8,130 nucleotides of DNA, taken from Clostridiaceae bacterium. Lineage in GTDB: Bacteria > Bacillota > Clostridia > Saccharofermentanales > UBA5734. This document shows, piece by piece, positions 1 through 6,066 of the stretch. The translations under genes were made by a program, and so were the position numbers. Location of the stretch: NCBI GenBank assembly GCA_012729935.1, contig JAAYBY010000018.1, forward strand, positions 1-8,130. Direction: 5' to 3'. The notes under the pieces are model-generated. The model saw nothing but the letters and a program-made list of their open reading frames with translations, had not been told where the DNA came from and ran no database searches. Numbering within the stretch: position 1 is the stretch's first letter; every line of letters begins with the position of its first letter.

Positions 1-575
1 CGATCCGACAAGAAAAACCACTTTATTATGCGTTTGGTGATTCGATCACGCAGGGTTTCGTCGCAGGAAAACCATCATTCTGCTATGTCGCCCAGCTGGC
101 AGGCCTGCTCGGTGTCACAGCCTTGAATCAGGGAGTTGGCAATATTACCCATGATCCAGACATTCTCACTGACTTCGAAAATCTGCCCAGGCCCGACTTG
201 ATCACTGTCGCCTACGGAACCAATGACTGGCACACGTGTCAAACTCAGCCGGTGGTGCGGAAAGCTATTCAAACATTCTACCGGCGCTTGAATAACCTGT
301 TTAACGAGATACCAACCTATGTTATAACGCCGATCTGGCGGGACGACTGGCGGGAGACTAAAGAATGCGGCGCTTTTTTGGATGTTACACGGATCATTCG
401 CGAAGAGGCAAGCGATTACCCGCAAATTCATTTGATAGATGGATTGTCGATATCATCACATTGCCCGGCGCATTACTCAGATGGCTGGCTTCATCCAAAT
501 ATTGCGGGGTTTTCGTATATGGCCATGCGTTTATACCGTTTGATGAAAGACTGGCAGAAGGATCCGAAGAGTTAA
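1..575 (+). CDS. SGNH/GDSL-family hydrolase (esterase/lipase-like), 5' end cut by window
   Basis: An open frame enters from the left edge (first full codon at base 3) and ends at TAA 573-575, giving about 190 visible residues. All four SGNH blocks are visible in order: GDSIT with the nucleophile Ser codon at 42-44, the block II Gly in NQGVGN, the block III Asn in YGTNDW, and a C-terminal SDGWLHPN supplying the Asp (480-482) and His (492-494). The family hydrolyses carboxylic esters, often acyl or acetyl groups on lipids, sugars or cell-wall polymers; the substrate cannot be read from the sequence. Only about 13 residues precede the catalytic Ser, so the true start, and any extra N-terminal domain, lie outside the window. 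The TTG at 123 is internal, because the GDSIT block lies upstream of it. The Asp and His are separated by three residues rather than the usual two. No convincing terminator follows the gene. The next gene on this strand has its own promoter. Confidence 0.9.
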   Translation, partial: IRQEKPLYYAFGDSITQGFVAGKPSFCYVAQLAGLLGVTALNQGVGNITHDPDILTDFENLPRPDLITVAYGTNDWHTCQTQPVVRKAIQTFYRRLNNLFNEIPTYVITPIWRDDWRETKECGAFLDVTRIIREEASDYPQIHLIDGLSISSHCPAHYSDGWLHPNIAGFSYMAMRLYRLMKDWQKDPKS

Positions 576-603
576 CCCGTACCGAACACGGTCAAACATC
601 TGG

Positions 604-632
604 TTGCCACAGGTGATTGTGATCGGTAAAAT
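604..632 (+). promoter_or_regulatory. Sigma-70-type promoter for the ferritin-like gene
   Basis: TTGCCA (604-609) and TAAAAT (627-632) are separated by exactly 17 bp. Each hexamer matches the consensus at 5 of 6 positions. It lies about 57 bp upstream of the ferritin-like start codon and downstream of the hydrolase stop, so transcription would begin near 639. No start site has been mapped. Confidence 0.55.
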
Positions 633-650
633 GAACTCATGTCTTTAAAG

Positions 651-672
651 GATGCGTCCCTGTCGGGACATC
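651..672 (+). promoter_or_regulatory. Leader hairpin just upstream of the ferritin-like RBS
   Basis: GTCCC (656-660) pairs with GGGAC (665-669) around a TGTC tetraloop. The stem can extend with GAT (651-653) to ATC (670-672) across a two-base bulge. It ends five bases before the AGGAG ribosome binding site (678-682) and lies in the predicted 50-nt leader. It has no following U-tract, so it is not a terminator. It could protect the 5' end or affect translation, but the short stem may also be chance. Confidence 0.35.
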
Positions 673-688
673 ACGAAAGGAGTCATTT

Positions 689-1168
689 ATGCAAACAATT
701 GAATTTGCCATTAAAATGGAAGCAGATGGAGCTCAGTATTATCGGGAACAGGCAAAAGCGTTTGCGGACCACCCGATTGCCCGCGCTTTCGAGATGCTCG
801 CCGAGACTGAAATAAAACATCAGCGGCTGCTGGAGCGTTATCAACAGCGTCAGTCTGTTGATCAAATGCAGGATTTATCGAAAGAGAACAATGTGTTCAG
901 CCAGCTGACAGCGTTTAAAAACGATATAGCCTCTATTCCCAGACAACTGGACGTCTATCGCAAAGCGCTTGAACTGGAAAAACAAAGCATTCAGCTTTAT
1001 ACATCTCTGCTCGACGTAACGTCAGACCAGTCAGGACAGAAACTACTCCGATTTCTCATCGATGAGGAAAAGAAGCACTACTCACTATTTGATGAACTGG
1101 TGACATTGGTTCAACGACCGGAAGAATGGGTAGAAGACGCCGAATTCGGCCAACGGGAAGACTACTGA
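689..1168 (+). CDS. Ferritin-like / rubrerythrin-type diiron protein (no rubredoxin domain)
   Basis: This is a 159-residue, probably cytoplasmic four-helix-bundle protein. The two halves repeat the ferritin-like iron-binding pattern. Helix 1 has Glu11 followed seven residues later by Tyr18, helix 2 has Glu41-x-x-His44, helix 3 has Glu97 followed seven residues later by Tyr104, and helix 4 has Glu127-x-x-His130. That is a complete set of likely diiron ligands. A central linker of about 30 residues joins the halves, and the tail (EEWVEDAEF, 145-153) resembles stand-alone rubrerythrin-like proteins of clostridia. The C-terminal rubredoxin FeS4 domain of classical rubrerythrin is missing (no cysteines), so an electron donor would have to be separate. 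The family reduces peroxide or handles iron; which applies here is not shown. The start is supported by AGGAG at 678-682, six bases before the ATG. The next gene follows after 49 bp and may be co-transcribed. Confidence 0.85.
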   Translation: MQTIEFAIKMEADGAQYYREQAKAFADHPIARAFEMLAETEIKHQRLLERYQQRQSVDQMQDLSKENNVFSQLTAFKNDIASIPRQLDVYRKALELEKQSIQLYTSLLDVTSDQSGQKLLRFLIDEEKKHYSLFDELVTLVQRPEEWVEDAEFGQREDY

Positions 1169-1217
1169 TCATAAAAGCACGCTCTGAGTTGAGCACAACA
1201 TTGGCAGACGAGGAAAC

Positions 1218-1895
1218 ATGAACGAACGAATTATTTTATCGGTACCTGTTAAGAGAGATGAGAAGCAGCTGCTCCGGATGCTGCGTATGAAGGCTGACCG
1301 CGAGGATGAAAACTACCAGTGTGTGGCTAATCTGCTTGACGAGGCAGAAAGGGTTGTCCAGCCTAAATATGCCTTTTCTGTTGCTTCAGTTGACAAAATG
1401 GATGATCAATCGGTCGTTATTGACGGATACCGAATTGAATCTGCTTTGGTACGAAAAAATCTGGATCAAACGCATCGGGTTGTGCTCTACATTGCGACTT
1501 GTGGGCAGGAAATCGAATCCTGGTCAACTCAGATTTCTGACCCGGTCGAACGATTCTGGGCTGATGAAATAAAGAAACATTTTTTATCGCAGTGTGCCTT
1601 GATCATGAGAAATCACATCAAGGATACATACTTTCAGAAAACTGACTTGTCACATATGAGTCCGGGTTCTTTGCCTGAATGGCCTTTAACACAGCAGAAA
1701 ATACTGTTTTCGCTGATGCGGTCAGCGGCAGATCAAATAGGTGTCACATTGACAGAATCCTGCCTGATGCTTCCCTCTAAATCGATATCCGGTTTTTATT
1801 TTTCAAGCGCAGTTCATTTTGAAAATTGCAAACTTTGTCCGATGCCAAACTGCCCTTCGCGCAGAGCTGTCTACACCGCTGACGACCTGCATTAA
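1218..1895 (+). CDS. Stand-alone methionine synthase activation domain (B12 reactivation) protein with Cys-rich tail
   Basis: This 225-residue protein matches the C-terminal AdoMet-binding activation domain of cobalamin-dependent methionine synthase, without its catalytic or corrinoid domains. The recognisable core is the MSPGSLPEWP segment (147-156), the LTES segment (178-181) and MLPSKSISGFYF (184-195), equivalent to the MetH region that donates the AdoMet methyl group in reductive remethylation of oxidised cob(II)alamin. Split MetH systems with a separate activation protein are known, for example in Thermotoga maritima. Residues 1-90 fit the helical N-terminal part of such proteins. The tail carries Cys204-x2-Cys207-x4-Cys212, which is not part of MetH and could bind a metal or Fe-S cluster. 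The partner may be a truncated MetH or another corrinoid methyltransferase; neither is in the window. The start has a modest GAGGAA ribosome binding site. The family call is firm, the partner unknown. Confidence 0.8.
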   Translation: MNERIILSVPVKRDEKQLLRMLRMKADREDENYQCVANLLDEAERVVQPKYAFSVASVDKMDDQSVVIDGYRIESALVRKNLDQTHRVVLYIATCGQEIESWSTQISDPVERFWADEIKKHFLSQCALIMRNHIKDTYFQKTDLSHMSPGSLPEWPLTQQKILFSLMRSAADQIGVTLTESCLMLPSKSISGFYFSSAVHFENCKLCPMPNCPSRRAVYTADDLH

Positions 1896-1923
1896 AACGG
1901 AATTCGCTAAAATGAGAAAGAAA

Positions 1924-1952
1924 GCGGCTCATGATAGACCATCACGAGCCGC
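1924..1952 (-). terminator. Intrinsic terminator between convergent genes (probably bidirectional)
   Basis: A 12-bp stem (1924-1935 with 1941-1952) encloses a 5-nt loop. Read on the minus strand it is fully paired with one G-U and is followed by a TTTCTTTCTCATTTT tract, so it suits the CoA-disulfide reductase gene that ends at 1987. On the plus strand the same position is an A-C mismatch and the tail ATCTTTGTTTC is weaker, but it could still end the activation-domain transcript, which stops at 1895. Confidence 0.85.
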
Positions 1953-1986
1953 ATCTTTGTTTCATCCTGTATGCTTAAATAGATAA

Positions 1987-3684
1987 TTAGTTAAAATTAT
2001 ACTCTGTAACAATTTTGGCACGACCGGTTGTCTGGTCAAGGAAGTACTCGTAGCAGCAAATGCCGAGGAAGGATCCGGAAATATTGAAGACCTGATCATA
2101 ACCCTGGCCGATTAAAGCCCGGACAGCATTATAGCTGCGCTGTGAAGAACGACAGTGCAGGTAAACAGGCCTGTCCTTGGGGATTTCATCCAGGCGGTCA
2201 CGAAGTTCGCTTAAGGGAATGTTAATCGCCGTGATCAGGTGGCCAGCCGCAAATTCATCTTTCTCACGCACATCGACGATGAACGCATTTTGTTCAACCA
2301 GCTCGCGAACACAGGTGACGGGTACTTGCTTAAAGCGTCCGTACAGCAGGTTCAATCCGACCAGACCAGCGTGATTGACAACATCTTTTGCGGTGCCATA
2401 CCAAGGAGAATAACACAGCTCGAGCTCTTTCAAATCCTCAAGTGTTCCGCCACGGGTGATCATTGCGGCAATGACATCAATTCGTTTGTCAACGTTGCCT
2501 TTACCGATCGCCTGGGCACCAAGGATTCGACCGGTCGGATATTCGTAAATCAGCTTAAAATGCATGGGATTCGCATCTGGCATCAAACCAACTTTATCAC
2601 CAGGAATAACATAAACGAAATCATAATTGATACCGGAAGCCTTCGCTGCTTTCTCGTTGAGTCCAGTCGCTGCAGCGTTCAGTTCAAAAATTTTGACGAC
2701 AGAAGACCCAATTACGCCGTTGTTATTATGTGGGATACCATAGATATGATCTGCTGCAGCACGAGCCTGGCGTTGAGCTGGACCTGCCATTGCCAGACGG
2801 GTCTTTTTGCTGCTGATTCTGTGATAGACCTCTATTGCATCGCCGACTGCATAAATATGTTCATCATTGGTTTTATAATTATGGTCAACTTTAATACCGC
2901 CAGTCTCACCGATCTCAAGGCCAGCTGCTTTTGCCAGACGCGTCTCCGGGAAAACACCAATAGACATGATAACCGCCTGAGCGTTGATGGTCCGGCCGGA
3001 TTTCAACACGACGGCATCATCAGTTACCTTTTGGACGCTGTCGCCAAGAATCAAATTTACACCCTGATCGTGCATCTCCTTGTGTAAGGTCTGAGCCATG
3101 TCAAAATCGAACGGGTTCATGATCTGATCCAGAGCCTCAACCAGCGTCACATTCTGATCAGCCATTTTCAAGTTTTCTGCGACCTCGACACCAATGAAAC
3201 CACCACCGACGACGACGACATCTTTGACCTGATTATCCGCCAGAAAATTTGTTATTTTGTTGATATCTACAACGTTGCGGACAGCAAACACATGTTTTTT
3301 GTCAACACCTTCGATGCTCGACGGCATGATTGGATTAGCACCGGGTGACAAAACGAGAACGTCATACGCCTCTTCGTATTCCTGGCCGGTCTGCAGGTTT
3401 TTGACGACAATTTTTTTATCGTTTCGCTTGATCTCAGTCACTTCATTAAGGACACGTGCCTCAATGTTGTACTGATTCTTAAACTGCTGAGGGTGCATTA
3501 AGACGAGGTCGCTGCATTTTTCAACAATCCCGCAAAGATGAAAGGGAAGTGCGCAATTTGAAAAAGACACATCCGGCCCTTTTTCAAACATAACGATTTC
3601 TGCGGATTCATCTAATCGTCTAGCTCTGGCGGCGACTGAGGCTCCGCCTGCAACCCCACCAACAATCAAAATTCTTTTGCCCAT
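1987..3684 (-). CDS. CoA-disulfide reductase / persulfide reductase with C-terminal rhodanese domain
   Basis: This 565-residue flavoprotein belongs to the pyridine nucleotide-disulfide oxidoreductase class I family. An N-terminal FAD-binding GGVAGG (9-14) is followed by SFSNCALPF, with the single redox Cys44 typical of CoA-disulfide reductases. A second dinucleotide motif GGGFIG (160-165) binds NAD(P)H, and HIYAVGDA (276-283) is the second FAD motif. The dimerisation domain carries CYSPWYGTAKD (424-434). A rhodanese domain spans about 455-550, with its own nucleophile Cys511 in HCRSSQRS. Length and order match the CoADR-Rhd/NPSR group, which reduces CoA disulfide, CoA persulfide or polysulfide with NAD(P)H in the cytoplasm. 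The common Cys-Gly-Leu-Pro-Tyr around the redox Cys is here Cys-Ala-Leu-Pro-Phe. The start is fixed by AGGAGG (3692-3697) seven bases from the ATG. The gene has its own promoter and terminator. Substrate (CoA disulfide versus persulfide) cannot be decided. Confidence 0.9.
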   Translation of the reverse strand: MGKRILIVGGVAGGASVAARARRLDESAEIVMFEKGPDVSFSNCALPFHLCGIVEKCSDLVLMHPQQFKNQYNIEARVLNEVTEIKRNDKKIVVKNLQTGQEYEEAYDVLVLSPGANPIMPSSIEGVDKKHVFAVRNVVDINKITNFLADNQVKDVVVVGGGFIGVEVAENLKMADQNVTLVEALDQIMNPFDFDMAQTLHKEMHDQGVNLILGDSVQKVTDDAVVLKSGRTINAQAVIMSIGVFPETRLAKAAGLEIGETGGIKVDHNYKTNDEHIYAVGDAIEVYHRISSKKTRLAMAGPAQRQARAAADHIYGIPHNNNGVIGSSVVKIFELNAAATGLNEKAAKASGINYDFVYVIPGDKVGLMPDANPMHFKLIYEYPTGRILGAQAIGKGNVDKRIDVIAAMITRGGTLEDLKELELCYSPWYGTAKDVVNHAGLVGLNLLYGRFKQVPVTCVRELVEQNAFIVDVREKDEFAAGHLITAINIPLSELRDRLDEIPKDRPVYLHCRSSQRSYNAVRALIGQGYDQVFNISGSFLGICCYEYFLDQTTGRAKIVTEYNFN

Positions 3685-3814
3685 TCATTTACCTCCTGAA
3701 ACTGAAAATCATAGTTGTGTCGTGCACTACGGTAAAATCGGCAGACATCGCTGAAGAAAAGATTTAACTGCATAGCCCGATGACAAAGGTTTTGCCGCCT
3801 GACACACCTTCTTG

Positions 3815-3843
3815 ATTATAATACAAATAATGATTTTTGTTAA
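3815..3843 (-). promoter_or_regulatory. Sigma-70-type promoter of the CoA-disulfide reductase gene
   Basis: Read on the minus strand, TTAACA (complement of 3838-3843) and a perfect TATAAT (complement of 3815-3820) are separated by 17 bp. Transcription would start near 3808, leaving a leader of about 120 nt before the start codon at 3684. I see no clear riboswitch or attenuator in that leader. The -35 element lies inside an inverted repeat and a direct repeat described separately, so the promoter is probably regulated. Confidence 0.75.
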
Positions 3844-3857
3844 CAAATGCTCATTAT
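3827..3857. repeat. Operator-like inverted repeat over the -35 region
   Basis: ATAATGA (3827-3833) and TCATTAT (3851-3857) are perfect inverted arms around a central palindrome TGTTAACA (3838-3845). The spacers are 4 and 5 bp, so the whole 31-bp element is nearly symmetric. The centre overlaps the predicted -35 hexamer, the usual place for a repressor. The regulator is not identified. AT-rich intergenic DNA produces such symmetry more often than average DNA. Confidence 0.45.
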
Positions 3858-3868
3858 AATTTTTGTTA
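3830..3868. repeat. Direct repeat of ATRATTTTTGTTA upstream of the reductase promoter
   Basis: ATGATTTTTGTTA (3830-3842) recurs as ATAATTTTTGTTA (3856-3868): 12 of 13 bases identical, 26 bp apart start to start. The first copy overlaps the -35 element and the second lies upstream of it. The spacing is close to two and a half helical turns. It may be a pair of binding sites or a by-product of AT richness. Confidence 0.4.
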
Positions 3869-3891
3869 TGGAAAGATGCAGAATTTCGGAG

Positions 3892-4224
3892 TCAGGGAAG
3901 TTTGCCATCGAAAAAGTTTATGGGCAGACCAAAGAGAACCCCTGTATCTGGATGAGCCAGCCCTCCTACGACTGAATCAATTGTTTTTCTCGCTTCATCA
4001 ACCAGGCTGTCTTGGACAGCAATAAACACGGTCCGGCTGCTATCTTTCTTCTCATCGATCACCATGCGAAGAGAACCGAAAATGGGAAGATCGAGATCAT
4101 CCAGGGCTCTAGCCATCCCTGTACTCTCGACAATTGTTGCTCCCCGAATACCAACATTTAAGAGTTCCTTCAGGATATCATCCATTTTTTCTGTTTTGTT
4201 CAAAACCAGAACCAGCAATTGCAT
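3892..4224 (-). CDS. PII-like (GlnB-fold) regulatory protein, antiporter-associated
   Basis: This 110-residue protein has the PII-like ferredoxin fold pattern. It opens with the strand MQLLVLVLNK, then a helix (about 12-23), the turn GIRGATIVESTGM (25-37), a loop (about 38-50), a strand RTVFIAV (64-70), a helix (72-84), and a C-terminal TGVLFGLPI strand (94-102) like the final PII strand. Such proteins form trimers that bind nucleotides or similar ligands in the cleft between subunits and often control a neighbouring transporter. It is not classical GlnB/GlnK: there is no Tyr51 region, and the T-loop section ALDDLDLPIFG is short and acidic. It lies 50 bp downstream of the cation/proton antiporter gene on the same strand, with no terminator between them. 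A GGAGGG ribosome binding site (4233-4238) sits about nine bases from the ATG. The ligand is unknown. The fold call is good; direct control of the antiporter is inferred from position. Confidence 0.8.
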   Translation of the reverse strand: MQLLVLVLNKTEKMDDILKELLNVGIRGATIVESTGMARALDDLDLPIFGSLRMVIDEKKDSSRTVFIAVQDSLVDEARKTIDSVVGGLAHPDTGVLFGLPINFFDGKLP

Positions 4225-4274
4225 GAATCATGCCCTCCATCGTTTATCTTGATTCTATTGTATCAAAGGAATCA

Positions 4275-5477
4275 TCAATTAACCTTAAATTGATTTGCTT
4301 TCACTGATTTTTCCGGTTGTTTTATTTCACCTGCCCTGGTGAGAGCCATTTTTGTCAGGACCGGACCGGTTAATTCATAGATGAGTGTTGCGCACAAAAT
4401 GATTGTTCGGATCTGTGAGCCATATTCTGGTGTGATTCTTAAGGCAAGCGTAGATAGTCCGATTGCGACCCCGGCTTGTGGTACCAATGTGAGTCCAAGA
4501 TACTTTCGGGTCACCAGTGGTGCTTTAGCCAGACAGGCACCGGCAAGGCTTCCCGAATATTTGCCGATCACACGGCCGACAACGTAAATGAGGCCGATCA
4601 GACCAATTTCCCTGATGATTGATAAATCAAGCTCAGCTCCGGATAATACAAAGAACAGCATAAATATGGGTGGTGTAATTGAGTCAGCGATTCTAAATGT
4701 TTTCATGGATTGGCTGCTCAGATTGACATAAACTGAGCCCAATGCCATACCTGCCAGCAACGTTGATACACCCAGTAAAGCGGAAAAACCGATCGCTGCA
4801 AAAACAAATGCAAAAACAAAAACCAGACGTTCTGAATCGTGTTTTACCTGTTTCATTAAAAGAGAAAGGAGCAGTCCGAGCAGTCCGCCCAATAATAAAG
4901 CACCCCCGATTTCGAAAAGGGGTTTGAACACCATCGCAGCAAAAGACAGCTGAGACTGTCCGACAAGAACCTGAGCAACAGCTGCCGCTATTGCGAACGC
5001 TATTAATGCGACTGCGTCATCCATGGCAACAACAGGCAGCAGCATACGGGTAACAGGACCATCAGCCTTATATTGCCTGACGACCATCAGTGTTGCTGCG
5101 GGAGCCGTTGCCGCACCGATGGCACTTAACAGGATTGTCAAAACGAGCGGGGTTTTGAACAGTGAAAGGATTGTAAAAATGACCGCGACGGCTCCAAATG
5201 ATTCCAGCAGGGCGATTAAAATGGGTCCTTTGCCAAGTTCGCGTAAATAATCGATTTTAAATTCACTGCCGATTGAAAAAGCGATAAATCCGAGTGCCAC
5301 ATCAGAAATAATAGAGAAACCATGCAGGGATTCCATGGGGATGACACGGAAGAGACTCAGAAGTAAGCCTGCTACAAGATAACCAGTAACAGCAGGCAAG
5401 TGAATTCGGCCGACTGCTTTAGCCATAAAAAAGCCCAGAATGAGGGCGAGTGACAAGTAAAGAAGCTGTTCAGACAC
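4275..5477 (-). CDS. CPA2-family cation:proton antiporter (NapA/Kef-like membrane domain only)
   Basis: This 400-residue polytopic membrane protein has about 12-13 hydrophobic segments and almost no soluble tail. CPA2 landmarks are present. TAPAAT (124-129) marks the broken helix of the transport core. Asp153-Asp154 in VAMDDAVAL is the paired-acid ion site of electrogenic members such as NapA. Arg302 and Lys306 in VGRVIGKYSG match the conserved basic positions near the site, and QAGVAIGL (334-341) lies late in the fold. It should exchange Na+ or K+ for H+ across the cytoplasmic membrane; the cation is not determined. Kef-type members usually run to about 550-650 residues with an RCK/TrkA-N nucleotide-binding domain, which is absent here: the protein ends in a short charged tail (380-400). 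The start is GTG at 5475-5477, chosen because a GGGAGG site lies about ten bases upstream. A PII-like gene follows in the same unit. Confidence 0.9.
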   Translation of the reverse strand: MSEQLLYLSLALILGFFMAKAVGRIHLPAVTGYLVAGLLLSLFRVIPMESLHGFSIISDVALGFIAFSIGSEFKIDYLRELGKGPILIALLESFGAVAVIFTILSLFKTPLVLTILLSAIGAATAPAATLMVVRQYKADGPVTRMLLPVVAMDDAVALIAFAIAAAVAQVLVGQSQLSFAAMVFKPLFEIGGALLLGGLLGLLLSLLMKQVKHDSERLVFVFAFVFAAIGFSALLGVSTLLAGMALGSVYVNLSSQSMKTFRIADSITPPIFMLFFVLSGAELDLSIIREIGLIGLIYVVGRVIGKYSGSLAGACLAKAPLVTRKYLGLTLVPQAGVAIGLSTLALRITPEYGSQIRTIILCATLIYELTGPVLTKMALTRAGEIKQPEKSVKANQFKVN

Positions 5478-5487
5478 TGTACCAATT

Positions 5488-5493
5488 CCTCCC
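5488..5493 (-). promoter_or_regulatory. Ribosome binding site fixing the GTG start of the antiporter
   Basis: GGGAGG on the minus strand lies ten bases upstream of GTG 5475-5477. The GTG reads directly into the first hydrophobic segment, and no in-frame ATG is better placed, so the non-ATG start is favoured. Confidence 0.7.
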
Positions 5494-5599
5494 GTGAATT
5501 TTATAAGCCATACCTTTAAGTATATGTCACTCTGCGGGAAGTATCTATTGACGCGTGTATCGAAAAGCCCTGCATAAAATGAAATATTTTGTGCAATAA

Positions 5600-5623
5600 G
5601 AAAACCGCCGTTAGGCGGTTTTC
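5600..5623 (-). terminator. Intrinsic terminator after the zinc-ribbon gene
   Basis: GAAAACCGCC (5600-5609) pairs perfectly with GGCGGTTTTC (5614-5623) around a 4-nt loop, giving a GC-rich core followed by T-rich sequence (TTTTCTTATT on the minus strand). It lies 31 bp past the zinc-ribbon stop and 122 bp before the antiporter start, so the antiporter unit should have its own promoter in 5478-5599. I found no convincing hexamer pair there. Confidence 0.85.
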
Positions 5624-5654
5624 AGGATTACATGATGGAATTTCGCTGATCGGA

Positions 5655-5942
5655 TCAGCCTCTTCTATCTCTGTAACAATCTCTACAATAGACCGGCTTA
5701 TCGCCAGAAGGTCTGAAAGGTACCATTGTTTCCTTGCCGCATTCTGAGCATGTAGCCGGGAACATTTCGCGGTCTCTGTCTCTGTGAAATCCACCCTGTC
5801 TGGCTTGCTTGCGAGCCGAACGACATTCTGGACATCTCTGAGGTTCGTTGTCAAATCCTTTTTCGCGATAGAAATCCTGTTCGCTTTCTGTAAAGACAAA
5901 TGTTGCTCCACAATCTTTGCATACGATGTTTTTGTCTGGCAT
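5655..5942 (-). CDS. Small double zinc-ribbon protein, function unknown
   Basis: This 95-residue basic protein has four CxxC pairs: Cys8/Cys11 with Cys37/Cys40, and Cys65/Cys68 with Cys86/Cys89, consistent with two zinc ribbons. The first half (VCKDCGATFVFTESEQDFY, then RCPECRSARK) is the familiar 'probable zinc-ribbon' module found as short proteins in many bacteria. The second (TCSECGKE, then PVYCRDCYRDRRG) is a shorter ribbon often found attached to it. Between them lies a charged linker rich in Arg, Asp and His (about 44-60). It has no signal peptide or membrane segment. Such proteins are presumed to bind nucleic acid or protein, but no function is established. The gene is monocistronic, with an upstream extended -10 promoter, a leader of about 130 nt, a GAGAGGA-type ribosome binding site seven bases from the ATG, and a strong terminator 31 bp downstream. 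The ribbon call is firm, the role unknown. Confidence 0.88.
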   Translation of the reverse strand: MPDKNIVCKDCGATFVFTESEQDFYREKGFDNEPQRCPECRSARKQARQGGFHRDRDREMFPATCSECGKETMVPFRPSGDKPVYCRDCYRDRRG

Positions 5943-6066
5943 GTTTGAGTCCTCTCTCGTTTTTACCCAGATGCAGTTCGCTGACTGCTGATCTGGTCCG
6001 TGTGTTCCGTTGTTTTCTGATGATCAGGAAATGTTTGTTAAAAACAAGACAACCCTTTTCATATTC

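Noticed and set aside
123..575. A separate gene starting at TTG 123
   Set aside because: The same frame is open to the left edge and includes the catalytic GDSIT block before this TTG, so it is an internal codon of the hydrolase.
365..616. An 83-codon plus-strand frame overlapping the hydrolase end
   Set aside because: It is a +2 shadow of the SGNH gene, with no ribosome binding site and no recognisable domain.
2239..3087. A 282-codon plus-strand open frame
   Set aside because: It lies wholly antisense to the reductase gene, whose domains are unmistakable. Its translation shows no recognisable family and has Cys/His/Ile-rich, low-quality composition typical of a shadow frame.
3816..3830. 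PerR/Fur-like box at the reductase -10 (TTATAAT-A-CAAATAA)
   Set aside because: The left half is perfect, but the right half matches the PerR consensus at only 4 of 7 positions, and the -10 element itself creates the left half.
5500..5530. Antiporter promoter GTGACA-19-TATAAA on the minus strand
   Set aside because: The spacer is too long, and the start site would fall on the ribosome binding site, leaving almost no leader. No better pair was found in 5478-5599.
5516..5911. A 131-codon minus-strand frame overlapping the zinc-ribbon gene
   Set aside because: It runs through the terminator at 5600-5623, and the overlapping frame with eight ordered Cys is clearly the real gene.
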